In this document: in pieces, positions 1-7,446 of the stretch
Layout of the letters: each line of letters begins with the position of its first letter
Numbering within the stretch: position 1 is the stretch's first letter
DNA from: Candidatus Poseidoniaceae archaeon
Lineage (GTDB): Archaea; Thermoplasmatota; Poseidoniia; Poseidoniales; Poseidoniaceae
DNA: 18,306 nt
NCBI GenBank assembly: GCA_029250345.1
Contig: JAQXFL010000153.1
Location: forward strand, 1-18,306
Reading direction: 5' to 3'
Program-made: the position numbers and the translations under genes
The notes under the pieces: generated by a model
What the model was told of the DNA's origin: nothing
What the model saw: only the letters and a program-made list of their open reading frames with translations
Database searches by the model: none

Positions 1-1
1 A

Positions 2-865
2 TTTGTTCTGTACGAGTTGATACGAAGCAATAGGATGATCAAATTGAATTCGAGAAAGAGCATAGGTTTTCGCGCTGTGGAAGCAGGACATTGCAGCCCC
101 AAGTGCACCCCATGAGATACCAAATCTAGCGTTGTTCAAACATGAAAATGGTCCTCGCAGTCCTTTCACACCCGGAAGCATTCGATCCTTCGGAATCTTA
201 CAATCTTGGAATACCAGTTCGCTGGTCACCGATGCTTTCAGTGAATGCTTGCCTTTCATTTCAGGGGCTGAGAAACCTTCGTCGTTCTTCTCCACAATGA
301 ATCCACGGATGACACCGTCGAGTTTAGCCCAAACGACTGCTACATCAGCAATTGTTCCGTTGGTAATCCACATTTTTGCACCGTTAAGTAGGTAATGGTC
401 CCCCATGTCTTCCGCTTTGGTAATCATATCACCGGGATTCGAACCGTAGTCGGGTTCGGTAAGACCGAAGCATCCAATCCATTCACCGGATGTCATCTTT
501 GGGAGGTAGTAATTTTTCTGTTCTTCAGAACCGAAGTCCCAGATTGGGTACATGGCAAGGGAGCCTTGAACCGAGGCAAACGAACGAAGACCTGAGTCGC
601 CACGTTCGAGCTCTTGACAGATGAGCCCGTATGCAACATACGAAAGTCCAGGGCAGCCGTAGCCTTTCAAAGGTGCTCCAAGAACACCCATCTCGCCAAG
701 GGCAACCCGCCATTCATCAAGGAAGATTCCTTCAGCGCATGCGTGTTCGATTTTCGGAAGTACTTCTTCGTCAACCCAGTCTCGGACCATGTCACGAATC
801 ATTATTTCTTCTTCAGTCAGTAGGCTTTCTATGTCGTAGAAGTCGACTCCTTCGTATGGCTCCAT
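2..865 (-). CDS. Acyl-CoA dehydrogenase, glutaryl-CoA dehydrogenase-like (3' end outside window)
   Basis: This is a flavin enzyme of the acyl-CoA dehydrogenase family, which oxidises acyl-CoA and passes electrons to ETF. Glutaryl-CoA dehydrogenase also decarboxylates, yielding crotonyl-CoA in lysine and tryptophan breakdown. The visible 288 residues cover the N-terminal helical domain, the middle beta domain with GLTEPDYGSNPG (residues 134-145) and MWITNG (165-170), and the start of the C-terminal helical domain. The stretch GPFSCLNNARFGISWGALGA (238-257) is the signature that suggests the glutaryl-CoA dehydrogenase subgroup rather than a plain short-chain enzyme. The catalytic glutamate region lies beyond the window edge, so the substrate cannot be confirmed. 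The ATG at 863-865 follows a Shine-Dalgarno-like GAGAGGA. ETF subunits encoded at 4961-6641 are the likely electron acceptor. Family is certain; substrate is probable. Confidence 0.88.
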   Translation of the reverse strand, partial: MEPYEGVDFYDIESLLTEEEIMIRDMVRDWVDEEVLPKIEHACAEGIFLDEWRVALGEMGVLGAPLKGYGCPGLSYVAYGLICQELERGDSGLRSFASVQGSLAMYPIWDFGSEEQKNYYLPKMTSGEWIGCFGLTEPDYGSNPGDMITKAEDMGDHYLLNGAKMWITNGTIADVAVVWAKLDGVIRGFIVEKNDEGFSAPEMKGKHSLKASVTSELVFQDCKIPKDRMLPGVKGLRGPFSCLNNARFGISWGALGAAMSCFHSAKTYALSRIQFDHPIASYQLVQNK

Positions 866-934
866 ACTATCCTCTCAACTTGGGGTCAACTCGGGGCTTC
901 AAGAACCTAACCCTCCGGTCATTAGATGAAGGCC

Positions 935-2110
935 TCATTTCTTTTTGAGTCCACGGAACTGTAGATACTTCTTTTGAAGGTAAGGGCTGTTCATGTAAAT
1001 GAGTCCTAAAACCACACCTGGTACCGATATTGTCACCGCAATGACCACCACCAATGAAACCATATCCATCTTCTCTACATCGCTTATCGGTTCAAAAGCA
1101 ACGATGTTTCCAAACGATGTGATAATGAAACCTTCTTGATGCCCGTTCTCCCAAACCAATTCTATCGAACGGCCCGAAACAACTGCGTCCCATGCTATGG
1201 CGTCCTCCGGCAAAATCTGCACGAATGCTTCGGTGATGAGTGGTTGTTGGCGGATGGTGGAGAACGGTGTCATGTGAACCATTGTGGTCCCATCATGAGC
1301 GCGTGAAACACCTGTGAACTCTCCTGTAAGTGAACTGAGTTCGCCTATGGCACGCATAGTCGATTGACTCGGGTCGTTCATGTCCAACCGTATGGCCTGA
1401 GTTTTCTTACCACTGGCAAAACCAACGCATTCGTTGAGAGTCGGATCGGCACAATCCACGCCAATCCAAGTTTCTCCAATGGTGCCAGAAAGGAAAGTAA
1501 CTTGATCAAACGTCGAAATCACTGCCATTCCGTCGTTAAGGGTCGTAAAAACACAAATGTTCTGATTACGATGGCACGATATATCGCTGATTGGTGAGTC
1601 TCGTGTATCGGATAGTTTCACCATGCCAGAGCCTTCAGAAAATTTCCAAACACTGCCGTCAACGGCGCCAAAGTACGCAAAATCACCTGCGGCCCTCCAT
1701 TCAACTGCCGTCATGTTCAACCCAAGAAGAGCACCTGAGCCATTGACTGTAGATATCCCATGCGTCTCAACCGTATACCGGAGAGCCATTCCAAGGTCTC
1801 CGGTAAGAAGTGCGGTCTTACCGCCGGGATGCCAGGCAACATCTTGGAGGTCAGCGTTTCGGTTCGAATCCAGTTGAACATCTTGTGAGCGGTCTTCAGG
1901 GTTAAATGCAGAAATGCGATGTGCATACCCATCTTTACCAACGAGCAAGACCGATAAACCATCGGGTGACACTTTACCTGCATTGATGCCAATATCGACA
2001 TCTTCCAAGGAATCAACCAACTCAAGTTCAATGGCCGATTCGGGTTCTGCAGGGACTGAAGGTAAGAGCAGAATCATGAGAACGAAACCCAAGCAAAAGT
2101 ATCCCCGCAT
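935..2110 (-). CDS. Membrane-anchored extracytoplasmic beta-propeller (WD40/YVTN-like) protein
   Basis: The specific function is not recognised. From the ATG at 2110 the protein starts MRGYFCLGFVLMILLLPSVP, a typical signal peptide. A long body of repeated beta-rich segments follows, with motifs such as VSPDGLSVLLVG, VAWHPGGKTALLTG and VEWRAAGDFAYFG, each like one blade of a WD40/YVTN-type propeller. Near the C-terminus is one hydrophobic helix (MDMVSLVVVIAVTISVPGVV) and then a basic tail ending GLKKK. The topology is therefore outside domain, one membrane anchor, short cytoplasmic tail. Paired cysteines (SCHRNQNIC; DCADPTLNEC) could form disulfides outside the cell. An in-frame TTG at 2134 has a strong Shine-Dalgarno AGGAGG at 2141-2146 with good spacing, so a start eight codons earlier is possible. 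The gene lies 69 bases upstream of the acyl-CoA dehydrogenase in the same direction. Confidence 0.72.
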   Translation of the reverse strand: MRGYFCLGFVLMILLLPSVPAEPESAIELELVDSLEDVDIGINAGKVSPDGLSVLLVGKDGYAHRISAFNPEDRSQDVQLDSNRNADLQDVAWHPGGKTALLTGDLGMALRYTVETHGISTVNGSGALLGLNMTAVEWRAAGDFAYFGAVDGSVWKFSEGSGMVKLSDTRDSPISDISCHRNQNICVFTTLNDGMAVISTFDQVTFLSGTIGETWIGVDCADPTLNECVGFASGKKTQAIRLDMNDPSQSTMRAIGELSSLTGEFTGVSRAHDGTTMVHMTPFSTIRQQPLITEAFVQILPEDAIAWDAVVSGRSIELVWENGHQEGFIITSFGNIVAFEPISDVEKMDMVSLVVVIAVTISVPGVVLGLIYMNSPYLQKKYLQFRGLKKK

Positions 2111-2113
2111 GAT

Positions 2114-2740
2114 TTGCCGATTGTGAACTATCAAAAAACCCCTCCTATTCACGAAGAGGAGTTTATCATTCGCTCCAACGGTGAGCCTTATGGCAAAGAG
2201 GCTCTTCGCCGATGTATGGAGCGATTCGCAGTCAAGCGCGGTTTAGAGAAGAAGATGGGTGGAAATGCTGGTCTAGCACGTATAGCAACCAACTATTTTG
2301 ATGATATTCAAGTGGATGCAGAAGGCGTATTTACTGCCTCATTTGCCATTCTTACGGGAATAACTGGCCATTTTGGCACCGACGGCAAACTGGTCATGGA
2401 CGTCAATCAAATGAAAGGCGAAGATCTCAATGCATTCTTGTCGGCAGAGGGTGGAAGAGAACAAGCCATGGAATCTCGTAAGAGATGGTCTTCGTTCCTT
2501 GATGAAGCAACTGGATATTCTCCCAAGCAACGTGGAGACAAAGCAAAAGAAGATGCTAAGAAGTTCTCCAAGGCAAAATCCGCTATCAAGATGGCTCACA
2601 AGATGATGGAAATGAGCACATCGGTTGACCAAGAAACAATCGACAAGGCCAACACCATGATTGCTGAACTGCAAGAAATGATTGATTCGGGCACCCCACC
2701 TTCGGAAGGACGGGTCAAGAAACTCAACGACTTGATTTGA
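2114..2740 (+). CDS. Conserved-looking hypothetical protein upstream of tyrS
   Basis: I do not recognise the family. The product is up to 208 residues, soluble and without signal peptide or membrane segments. Its first half is mixed (a beta-like stretch FTASFAILTGITGHFG followed by GKLVMDVNQM). Its second half is highly charged and predicted helical, with lysine-rich KAKEDAKKFSKAKSAIKMAHKM and a likely coiled segment to the end. The stop overlaps the tyrS region: TGA at 2738-2740, with the tyrS ATG at 2758, so the two are probably co-transcribed. The start is uncertain. TTG 2114 and GTG 2123 both lie at or inside the 5' end of the divergent propeller gene, while the first in-frame ATG is at 2216. 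Codon usage before 2216 looks coding, so I keep the longer form. Confidence 0.6.
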   Translation: MPIVNYQKTPPIHEEEFIIRSNGEPYGKEALRRCMERFAVKRGLEKKMGGNAGLARIATNYFDDIQVDAEGVFTASFAILTGITGHFGTDGKLVMDVNQMKGEDLNAFLSAEGGREQAMESRKRWSSFLDEATGYSPKQRGDKAKEDAKKFSKAKSAIKMAHKMMEMSTSVDQETIDKANTMIAELQEMIDSGTPPSEGRVKKLNDLI

Positions 2741-2757
2741 AGAAGCTGGGTGAGAGC

Positions 2758-3906
2758 ATGGGCGTCGACAAAGTTCTCGAACCTTATATCGAAGACAACC
2801 CTCGAATCCTTGAACTCAACGAAGAACAACAACGCAGGCTTTCATTGATGGTTGGCCAAGTTGACGAAACAGTAGGCATCGACCACTTGGTGACTTGCCT
2901 TGCAGAGAATACCAGTATGGCAGGAGACGGAGTCATCCGTTGCTACGTCGGTTTTGAACCGTCTGGAAAAGCCCACATTGGGTGGAAAGTACTCGCATTA
3001 CAACTACGACGAATGTTAGATGCAGATGCAAATGTGCTGATATTCTTAGCAGATTGGCATGCATGGGTGAACGACAAATTCAACGGCGTCATGGAAGACA
3101 TTCAAACAACTGCTACTTACATGGAGGAAACCTTCAGAGCCTTGCTCGGCCACCCGGAGGAAGGAGAAGGCCCTGGGCAATTACGATTCGTTTGGGCATC
3201 CCAGGTCATGGATTCGGGAGATTACTGGGCCCGTGTCCTTCGCTGTTCCAAAGGTGCGACATTGGCGAAGGTGCGGAAAACGTTCACCATAATGGGGCGC
3301 GATGAGGCATCCTCTGACCATGATTTGTCTAAATTTTTCTACCCTGCTATGCAAGCAAGTGACATCTTTGAGATGAACATTGATGTGGCTATCGGCGGAA
3401 TGGATCAACGCAAAGCGCACATGTTCATGCGCGATGTTGCCTCACGATGGAACTGGAGAAAGCCTACTTGCCTGCACACTCCAATCCTCTCATCACTCAA
3501 AGCCACCGGCGTGCGCATGGAAAGCTTTGATCATAAAATGAGCAAGTCTGACCCCTCGGGAGCAATTTTACTTCACGATGCAGAAAAATCTCTTCGAAAG
3601 AAGATGCAAAAACACGCCTATCTCGACCCTGAAGACCCCCATTCACCGGTGTATGAGCTCGCAGAACATGTGGTCCTTCCTGAATGGGGAGAAATAGTAG
3701 TTACACCGAACCCCAAGTTTGGACAACCATCAACATGGACAGATTTAGCATCGTTCAAAGCAGCAGTCGCAGATGGAACTTTGCACCCACTCGACGCAAA
3801 ACTTGGCGTTGCAGACGGAGTAAGTAAAGGCTTACAAAGCGTACTTAGCCACTTTGAGGAGAATCCTGAAACTCTTGATGCAGTGACCTCAATTCGGCGG
3901 AAGTGA
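2758..3906 (+). CDS. tyrS: Tyrosyl-tRNA synthetase (archaeal type)
   Basis: This class I aminoacyl-tRNA synthetase charges tRNA-Tyr with tyrosine. CYVGFEPSGKAHIG (residues 62-75) is the archaeal TyrRS N-terminal active-site block, with the Tyr that contacts substrate and a HIGH-like AHIG. FFYPAMQASDI carries the Tyr, Gln and Asp known to bind tyrosine in the Methanocaldococcus enzyme. GGMDQRKAHM is the family block that follows, and HKMSKSDP (KMSKS at 260-264) is the ATP-binding loop, here full KMSKS rather than the KMSSS common in archaeal TyrRS. The C-terminal LHPLDAKLGVADGVSKGLQ matches the archaeal TyrRS ending (LHPMDLK-type). Tyr versus Trp is settled by these blocks. The ATG at 2758 is preferred over an upstream TTG at 2737 because GGTGAG precedes it at good distance. 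At 382 residues it is longer than the roughly 306-residue Methanocaldococcus enzyme, partly through a longer N-terminus. The 3' end overlaps the convergent MCM-like gene by 18 bases. Confidence 0.95.
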   Translation: MGVDKVLEPYIEDNPRILELNEEQQRRLSLMVGQVDETVGIDHLVTCLAENTSMAGDGVIRCYVGFEPSGKAHIGWKVLALQLRRMLDADANVLIFLADWHAWVNDKFNGVMEDIQTTATYMEETFRALLGHPEEGEGPGQLRFVWASQVMDSGDYWARVLRCSKGATLAKVRKTFTIMGRDEASSDHDLSKFFYPAMQASDIFEMNIDVAIGGMDQRKAHMFMRDVASRWNWRKPTCLHTPILSSLKATGVRMESFDHKMSKSDPSGAILLHDAEKSLRKKMQKHAYLDPEDPHSPVYELAEHVVLPEWGEIVVTPNPKFGQPSTWTDLASFKAAVADGTLHPLDAKLGVADGVSKGLQSVLSHFEENPETLDAVTSIRRK

Positions 3907-4815
3907 ATCAATTACTGATGCATCGACCGATTCCTCTGAAGTATTGGATAGCCCTTCCTCCACACTGTGCGCTTTGAGGTAAATCATGCGACGTGTGTCT
4001 CGTATGAAATCACGGTTGACAAGTGGGTCAACGGCTACCATCGCATTAATTGTGAGGTGTGCACCTCGTGAAAACTGGCCCACGTATTCGTCAAAAACAA
4101 CGACTTGAAAGCATTCTTGATTAAGGGCCATGCCGTTTTTAGTCATGAGAGGAGAGATGACTTCGAGGTATTGCACATCTTCGTAGAAGTTCTCCTCTGC
4201 CACCATTGAAACATCTGTTGGGTCCTTGTAGTAGGATCTCGGCTTCTTCGAAGACTGGTCTTTGACAATTGCATCCAGGCAATCGGAACAGTACTTGACC
4301 TTTTCACGAGGACGCGCAAGTCGCTCGTTAATGGTCCATTTCAAACCGCAATCGTTGCATCGGTGTGTGCTGACTTTCAACCAACCAATGGCTGGGCTCG
4401 CCCGTACAACAATGGCATCAAAGGCGAGAAGGCGAGTGCGATCACGCATTCTCAACTCACTCATCTCATAATAACGGCTTGAAGGGAGATTAACGATGCG
4501 AATGACTGGCCGAGTCGACATGACACGGTCGGAGTATTGCTCCTTCAGCACTTGGTTTCCGCATGCCAAAGTGTGCTCCATACTCTCGGTAAGTTCCAGC
4601 TGTAATTCTCCGAACTGTTCAAGGTCATCCCATTCAATCTCAAACCCGAACACTGGCTCATCCTTACCGGGTGATGCGTTGAGGTCAGCAACATATTTCG
4701 GACTTTCAAACAACAACCTCCACGAGGCAAGAGTCTTTTGTTCGTCTTCGCTGGGCTCTGTTGGGAATCTTCGCTTCATGGATTCTTCACGGGAACTACG
4801 ACGGTTAAGAAACAT
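3889..4815 (-). CDS. MCM N-terminal-domain-like OB-fold/zinc protein without AAA+ module
   Basis: The 308 residues resemble the N-terminal half of archaeal MCM replicative helicases. First comes a helical, acidic region (residues about 20-95). Next is an OB-fold start, RPVIRIVNLPSSRYYEMSEL, running into RDRTRLLAFDAIVVRASPAI, which matches MCM blocks of the type KLVAVEGIVTRAS. A zinc-binding insert follows with CNDC (C153, C156) and CSDC (C176, C179), and then the remaining OB strands, FQVVVFDEYVGQFSRGAHLTINAMVAV and MIYLKAHSVE. In a true MCM, Walker A and B motifs follow; here the gene ends after about 25 acidic residues. It would bind DNA rather than unwind it. The assignment is by motif pattern and fold order, so a distant OB/zinc protein of another kind remains possible. 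An alternative start is the ATG at 4779 (MKRRFP). It is convergent with tyrS and divergent from etfB. Confidence 0.66.
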   Translation of the reverse strand: MFLNRRSSREESMKRRFPTEPSEDEQKTLASWRLLFESPKYVADLNASPGKDEPVFGFEIEWDDLEQFGELQLELTESMEHTLACGNQVLKEQYSDRVMSTRPVIRIVNLPSSRYYEMSELRMRDRTRLLAFDAIVVRASPAIGWLKVSTHRCNDCGLKWTINERLARPREKVKYCSDCLDAIVKDQSSKKPRSYYKDPTDVSMVAEENFYEDVQYLEVISPLMTKNGMALNQECFQVVVFDEYVGQFSRGAHLTINAMVAVDPLVNRDFIRDTRRMIYLKAHSVEEGLSNTSEESVDASVIDSLPPN

Positions 4816-4847
4816 TTTGCCTGCATTGAGAAGCGAACAAGTTCGGC

Positions 4848-4870
4848 TTTGAATATTATCGGAATAAAAC
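4848..4870. promoter_or_regulatory. AT-rich candidate promoter element between divergent genes
   Basis: The 145-base gap between the MCM-like gene and etfB holds one AT-rich island (GAATATTATC followed by GGAATAAAAC) in otherwise mixed sequence. It sits about 35-50 bases upstream of the MCM-like ATG, a suitable place for an archaeal TATA box on the minus strand. It is about 100 bases from the etfB ATG, so if it serves etfB too the transcript would have a long leader. No other TATA-like stretch is obvious nearer etfB. Confidence 0.35.
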
Positions 4871-4960
4871 CGGAGTGCTGCGTCTTAGACCCACCGGAAA
4901 AGGTGCAAACGTTCAAGAATCTCTTTGGAGTCGAGAAATCATCCAAGGAGTCTGAATGCT

Positions 4961-5698
4961 ATGTCCAACATCATCGTCCTCGTCAAACAAGTGCCCGACA
5001 CAAATGCTCGAATTGTCCTCTCCGGAGACCGCGTCGACCTTTCTGCAGTCAAGAAAGTCATGAGTCCATACGACGAATTCGCTGTCGAAACCGCGCTTCA
5101 ACACCGTGAAGCAAACGGTGGAGAAGTCACTGCAATCACCGTCGGCGATGCTGGCGCTGACAAAGTTCTCAAAGATGCAAAAGCGATTGGTGTCGACCAC
5201 ATCGTCCGCATCGATAGCTCAGAATCACTCGACTCAAACGCCCTTCAAACCGTGCTCGCTTCAGTCGTGAAGAGCATGAACGCAAATGTGGTCTATTGCG
5301 GTAAATCCGCTGCTGACACTGGCGCTGGTTCTACCGGCCCAGGGCTGGCTGAACGCCTTGGCTGGGCATCTGTATCCAACAGCATCAGCGTCTCGTTCGG
5401 AGAACAACTCTCAGTCATCACTCCATCAGCTGGAGGAAACGCACGATACAATGTCCCACTGCCCGCAGTCGTCTCCTGCGACAAGGGTGACATGAAGGTT
5501 CGAAAGCCGAACGTGAAGGGAATTATGCAAGCAAAGCGAGCAAAAGTCGATGTTCAAACTGTTGATGCGCCTGCATCGACTGTATCCGTTGTCTCACACA
5601 GTATGCCTCCTGCAAAACCTGCAGGCAAGTCGTATGAGGGTGGCGCTGCTGCTGCAGAAGTAGCACAACTGCTTCGAGATGAAGCAAATGTAATCTGA
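4961..5698 (+). CDS. etfB: Electron transfer flavoprotein, beta subunit
   Basis: This is the small subunit of the ETF heterodimer, which takes electrons from acyl-CoA dehydrogenases and delivers them to the membrane quinone pool through ETF:quinone oxidoreductase. The 245 residues open with IIVLVKQVPDT, the classic EtfB start. SPYDEFAVETAL, the stretch AITVGD.GADKVLKDAKAIGVD and the later CGKSAADTGAGSTGPGLAE are the usual EtfB blocks. The start is the ATG at 4961: AAGGAG lies about nine bases upstream, and homologues begin at this point. An upstream in-frame extension is rejected. The stop precedes the etfA start by 10 bases, so the two are translated from one message. Nothing points to a bifurcating ETF: no fixC/fixX or other partner genes are in view. 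Confidence 0.96.
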   Translation: MSNIIVLVKQVPDTNARIVLSGDRVDLSAVKKVMSPYDEFAVETALQHREANGGEVTAITVGDAGADKVLKDAKAIGVDHIVRIDSSESLDSNALQTVLASVVKSMNANVVYCGKSAADTGAGSTGPGLAERLGWASVSNSISVSFGEQLSVITPSAGGNARYNVPLPAVVSCDKGDMKVRKPNVKGIMQAKRAKVDVQTVDAPASTVSVVSHSMPPAKPAGKSYEGGAAAAEVAQLLRDEANVI

Positions 5699-5708
5699 GG
5701 TGAATAAA

Positions 5709-6641
5709 ATGTCTGAAACTATAGTAATCGCTGAAATCGTAAAAGGAGCAGTTCATTCCACAACTGCTGAATTGATCACCGCTGCACAAGCACTCGGCTC
5801 ACAACCCGTTGTGATCGTGCCTTGCACCGACGCTGGAACAGCAGATGGCGCATCTGAAATGTCTGGCGCATCTCGAATTATTGCCGCTAAATCAGATGTC
5901 TTTGCGAACTATGACGCTGCTGGATGGGCTGCTGCAATCGATGCCGTAGCACCTTCGGGAGTCATCGTTGCATCTGCTTCACCTCAATCAAAAGACCTCG
6001 CTGCCCGAATCGCAGCTCGCAGAGGTATTTCGGTCGTACAAGATGTCGTTAAAATCGACGGCCACAACCTCACATCTCCTATTTATTCTGGCAAAGCAAT
6101 GCAAACCGTAGCTCTTAGCGGAGATGCTGTCTTAACCGTGCGTCCAAATGTGTTTGACGCAGCCCCAAGCGGTGGCTCTACCGAAATCTCGGTTGTCGAC
6201 ACAACTGGAGACATGGCAACAGCAGTCCAAGAGTTCATGGCACGCGCTTCGAGTCGACTGGATGTTGCTGAAGCAAACATCATCATTTCGGGTGGCCGAG
6301 GAATGGGCTCTCCTGACAACTTCGTCCACCTTGAATCAATTGCAGACACCCTCGGCGCTGCTGTAGGTGCGTCCCGTGCGGCGGTCGACACATGGGAGTC
6401 GATTCCTCACTCCATGCAAGTCGGACAAACTGGTAAGACCGTCAATCCGAACCTGTACATAGCAGTCGGCATCTCCGGCGCGATTCAGCACCTTGCTGGA
6501 ATGCGTTCCTCAAAGTACATCGTCGCCATCAACAAAGATGCAGACGCACCGATTTTCCAACATGCCGACTATGGCATTGTTGCAACTTGGGAAGAAGCAC
6601 TGCCTGTGCTTCAATCGACATTATCGTCAATGATGGCTTGA
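5709..6641 (+). CDS. etfA: Electron transfer flavoprotein, alpha subunit
   Basis: This large ETF subunit carries the FAD. The 310 residues have an N-terminal nucleotide-binding-like domain (TIVIAEIVKG onward) and the highly conserved C-terminal FAD domain. That domain starts near residue 191 with IISGGRGMGSPDNF, then LGAAVGASRAAVD, the FAD-contacting QVGQTGKTVNPNLYIAVGIS and GAIQHLAGM, and ends with NKDADAPIFQHADYGIV. All key ETF-alpha motifs are intact. The ATG at 5709 is preferred over a GTG at 5700 because GAGGTG lies directly upstream and homologues start at this residue. It is translated with etfB. Its stop abuts the stop of the convergent metallo-hydrolase with no bases between, which leaves no room for a separate terminator. 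Confidence 0.97.
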   Translation: MSETIVIAEIVKGAVHSTTAELITAAQALGSQPVVIVPCTDAGTADGASEMSGASRIIAAKSDVFANYDAAGWAAAIDAVAPSGVIVASASPQSKDLAARIAARRGISVVQDVVKIDGHNLTSPIYSGKAMQTVALSGDAVLTVRPNVFDAAPSGGSTEISVVDTTGDMATAVQEFMARASSRLDVAEANIIISGGRGMGSPDNFVHLESIADTLGAAVGASRAAVDTWESIPHSMQVGQTGKTVNPNLYIAVGISGAIQHLAGMRSSKYIVAINKDADAPIFQHADYGIVATWEEALPVLQSTLSSMMA

Positions 6642-7424
6642 TTAGGAATATTTTCCAATCGTGTACACGCCTGAGCCTGCTCCGTCTCCAACAAACGGAT
6701 TCGTCTCTTTTTCATGACCAATTGTTGTCAATGGGCCGTGCCCGGGATAAACTATGGTATCAGGTGCAAGCGGCCAAAGTTGGGTATGAATCGAATGCGC
6801 AAGAACTTCGAAATCTCCACCAGTGTCTGGCAGATCCGTCCTTCCAACTGAACCAGCAAACAAAGTGTCACCAACGAACAAGTGATCAGGCCCTTCTTCA
6901 ACGAGGAGACGAAGGCAACAGCCACCGAGAGTGTGACCCGGCGTATGGTGGACATCGAATTCAAGTGAGCCAACATTAACTTTTTCACCGGCCTTCAATG
7001 CCAAATCTGCAACGGCCGGAAATGGAACCTCAAACCCATATCGAAGCGCTGAACGTTGAGCTAAAGTCTGCAGAAAGGTATCATCAGGATGAAGGTGCCA
7101 ATCTACTTCATAGGCCTTTTTCAAATCAGGAATATGCCCACTGTGGTCAAAATGTGCATGTGTATTGAGGAGTGCCACAACGTTTCGTTCAGGAACCTGT
7201 GATTGTTGCATTTCTTCGGTGGAGCGAGGACCGTTGGACCAATCTGGACCTTTACCTGAAAAGGAATCAATCCAGTCGATGATTCGTTGCGGTTCAGCAC
7301 CCCCATCGATGATCACAGTGTCTCCTGTTGCAGTGTCTGTAACGACTGAACAACGCATTTGGAGAATGCCCACAAAAAAATACTCAACCCATGGTTCTCG
7401 AACGGCCATGGCCAGTCGAACCAT
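6642..7424 (-). CDS. Metallo-beta-lactamase-fold hydrolase, glyoxalase II-like
   Basis: This soluble 260-residue zinc hydrolase has the MBL fold. The metal ligands are all visible: THAHFDH (residues 88-94), H164 in TPGHT, D186 in FVGDTLF and H229 in YPGHG. The ending GHGPLTTIGHEKETNPFV is typical of the short glyoxalase II-like (YcbL) subgroup, which lacks the separate helical substrate domain of classical glyoxalase II. The likely substrate is a thioester such as an S-acyl-thiol, but specificity cannot be read from sequence. The ATG at 7424 sits two bases after AAGGAGAA, unusually close; an ATG at 7409 is the alternative, with 17 bases spacing. It is the last gene of the minus-strand run, 22 bases after the propeller/PKD gene. 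Confidence 0.88.
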   Translation of the reverse strand: MVRLAMAVREPWVEYFFVGILQMRCSVVTDTATGDTVIIDGGAEPQRIIDWIDSFSGKGPDWSNGPRSTEEMQQSQVPERNVVALLNTHAHFDHSGHIPDLKKAYEVDWHLHPDDTFLQTLAQRSALRYGFEVPFPAVADLALKAGEKVNVGSLEFDVHHTPGHTLGGCCLRLLVEEGPDHLFVGDTLFAGSVGRTDLPDTGGDFEVLAHSIHTQLWPLAPDTIVYPGHGPLTTIGHEKETNPFVGDGAGSGVYTIGKYS

Positions 7425-7446
7425 TTCTCCTTCAAGAGACTAAGCC

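Noticed and set aside
132..948. Several plus-strand open frames over the left edge
   Set aside because: They are antisense shadows of the acyl-CoA dehydrogenase gene, whose minus-strand translation matches family motifs throughout.
2737..2757. Earlier TTG start for tyrS
   Set aside because: The ATG at 2758 has a GGTGAG ribosome-binding site and the seven extra codons overlap the stop of the upstream gene.
4738..5109. Plus-strand open frame of 123 codons spanning the MCM-like/etfB gap
   Set aside because: It has no recognisable protein features, lies antisense to the MCM-like start and overlaps etfB in another frame.
4961..6641. Electron-bifurcating ETF
   Set aside because: No partner genes (fixC, fixX, bcd-type fusion) are adjacent and the etfA FAD-domain motifs look like the ordinary form; bifurcation cannot be supported.
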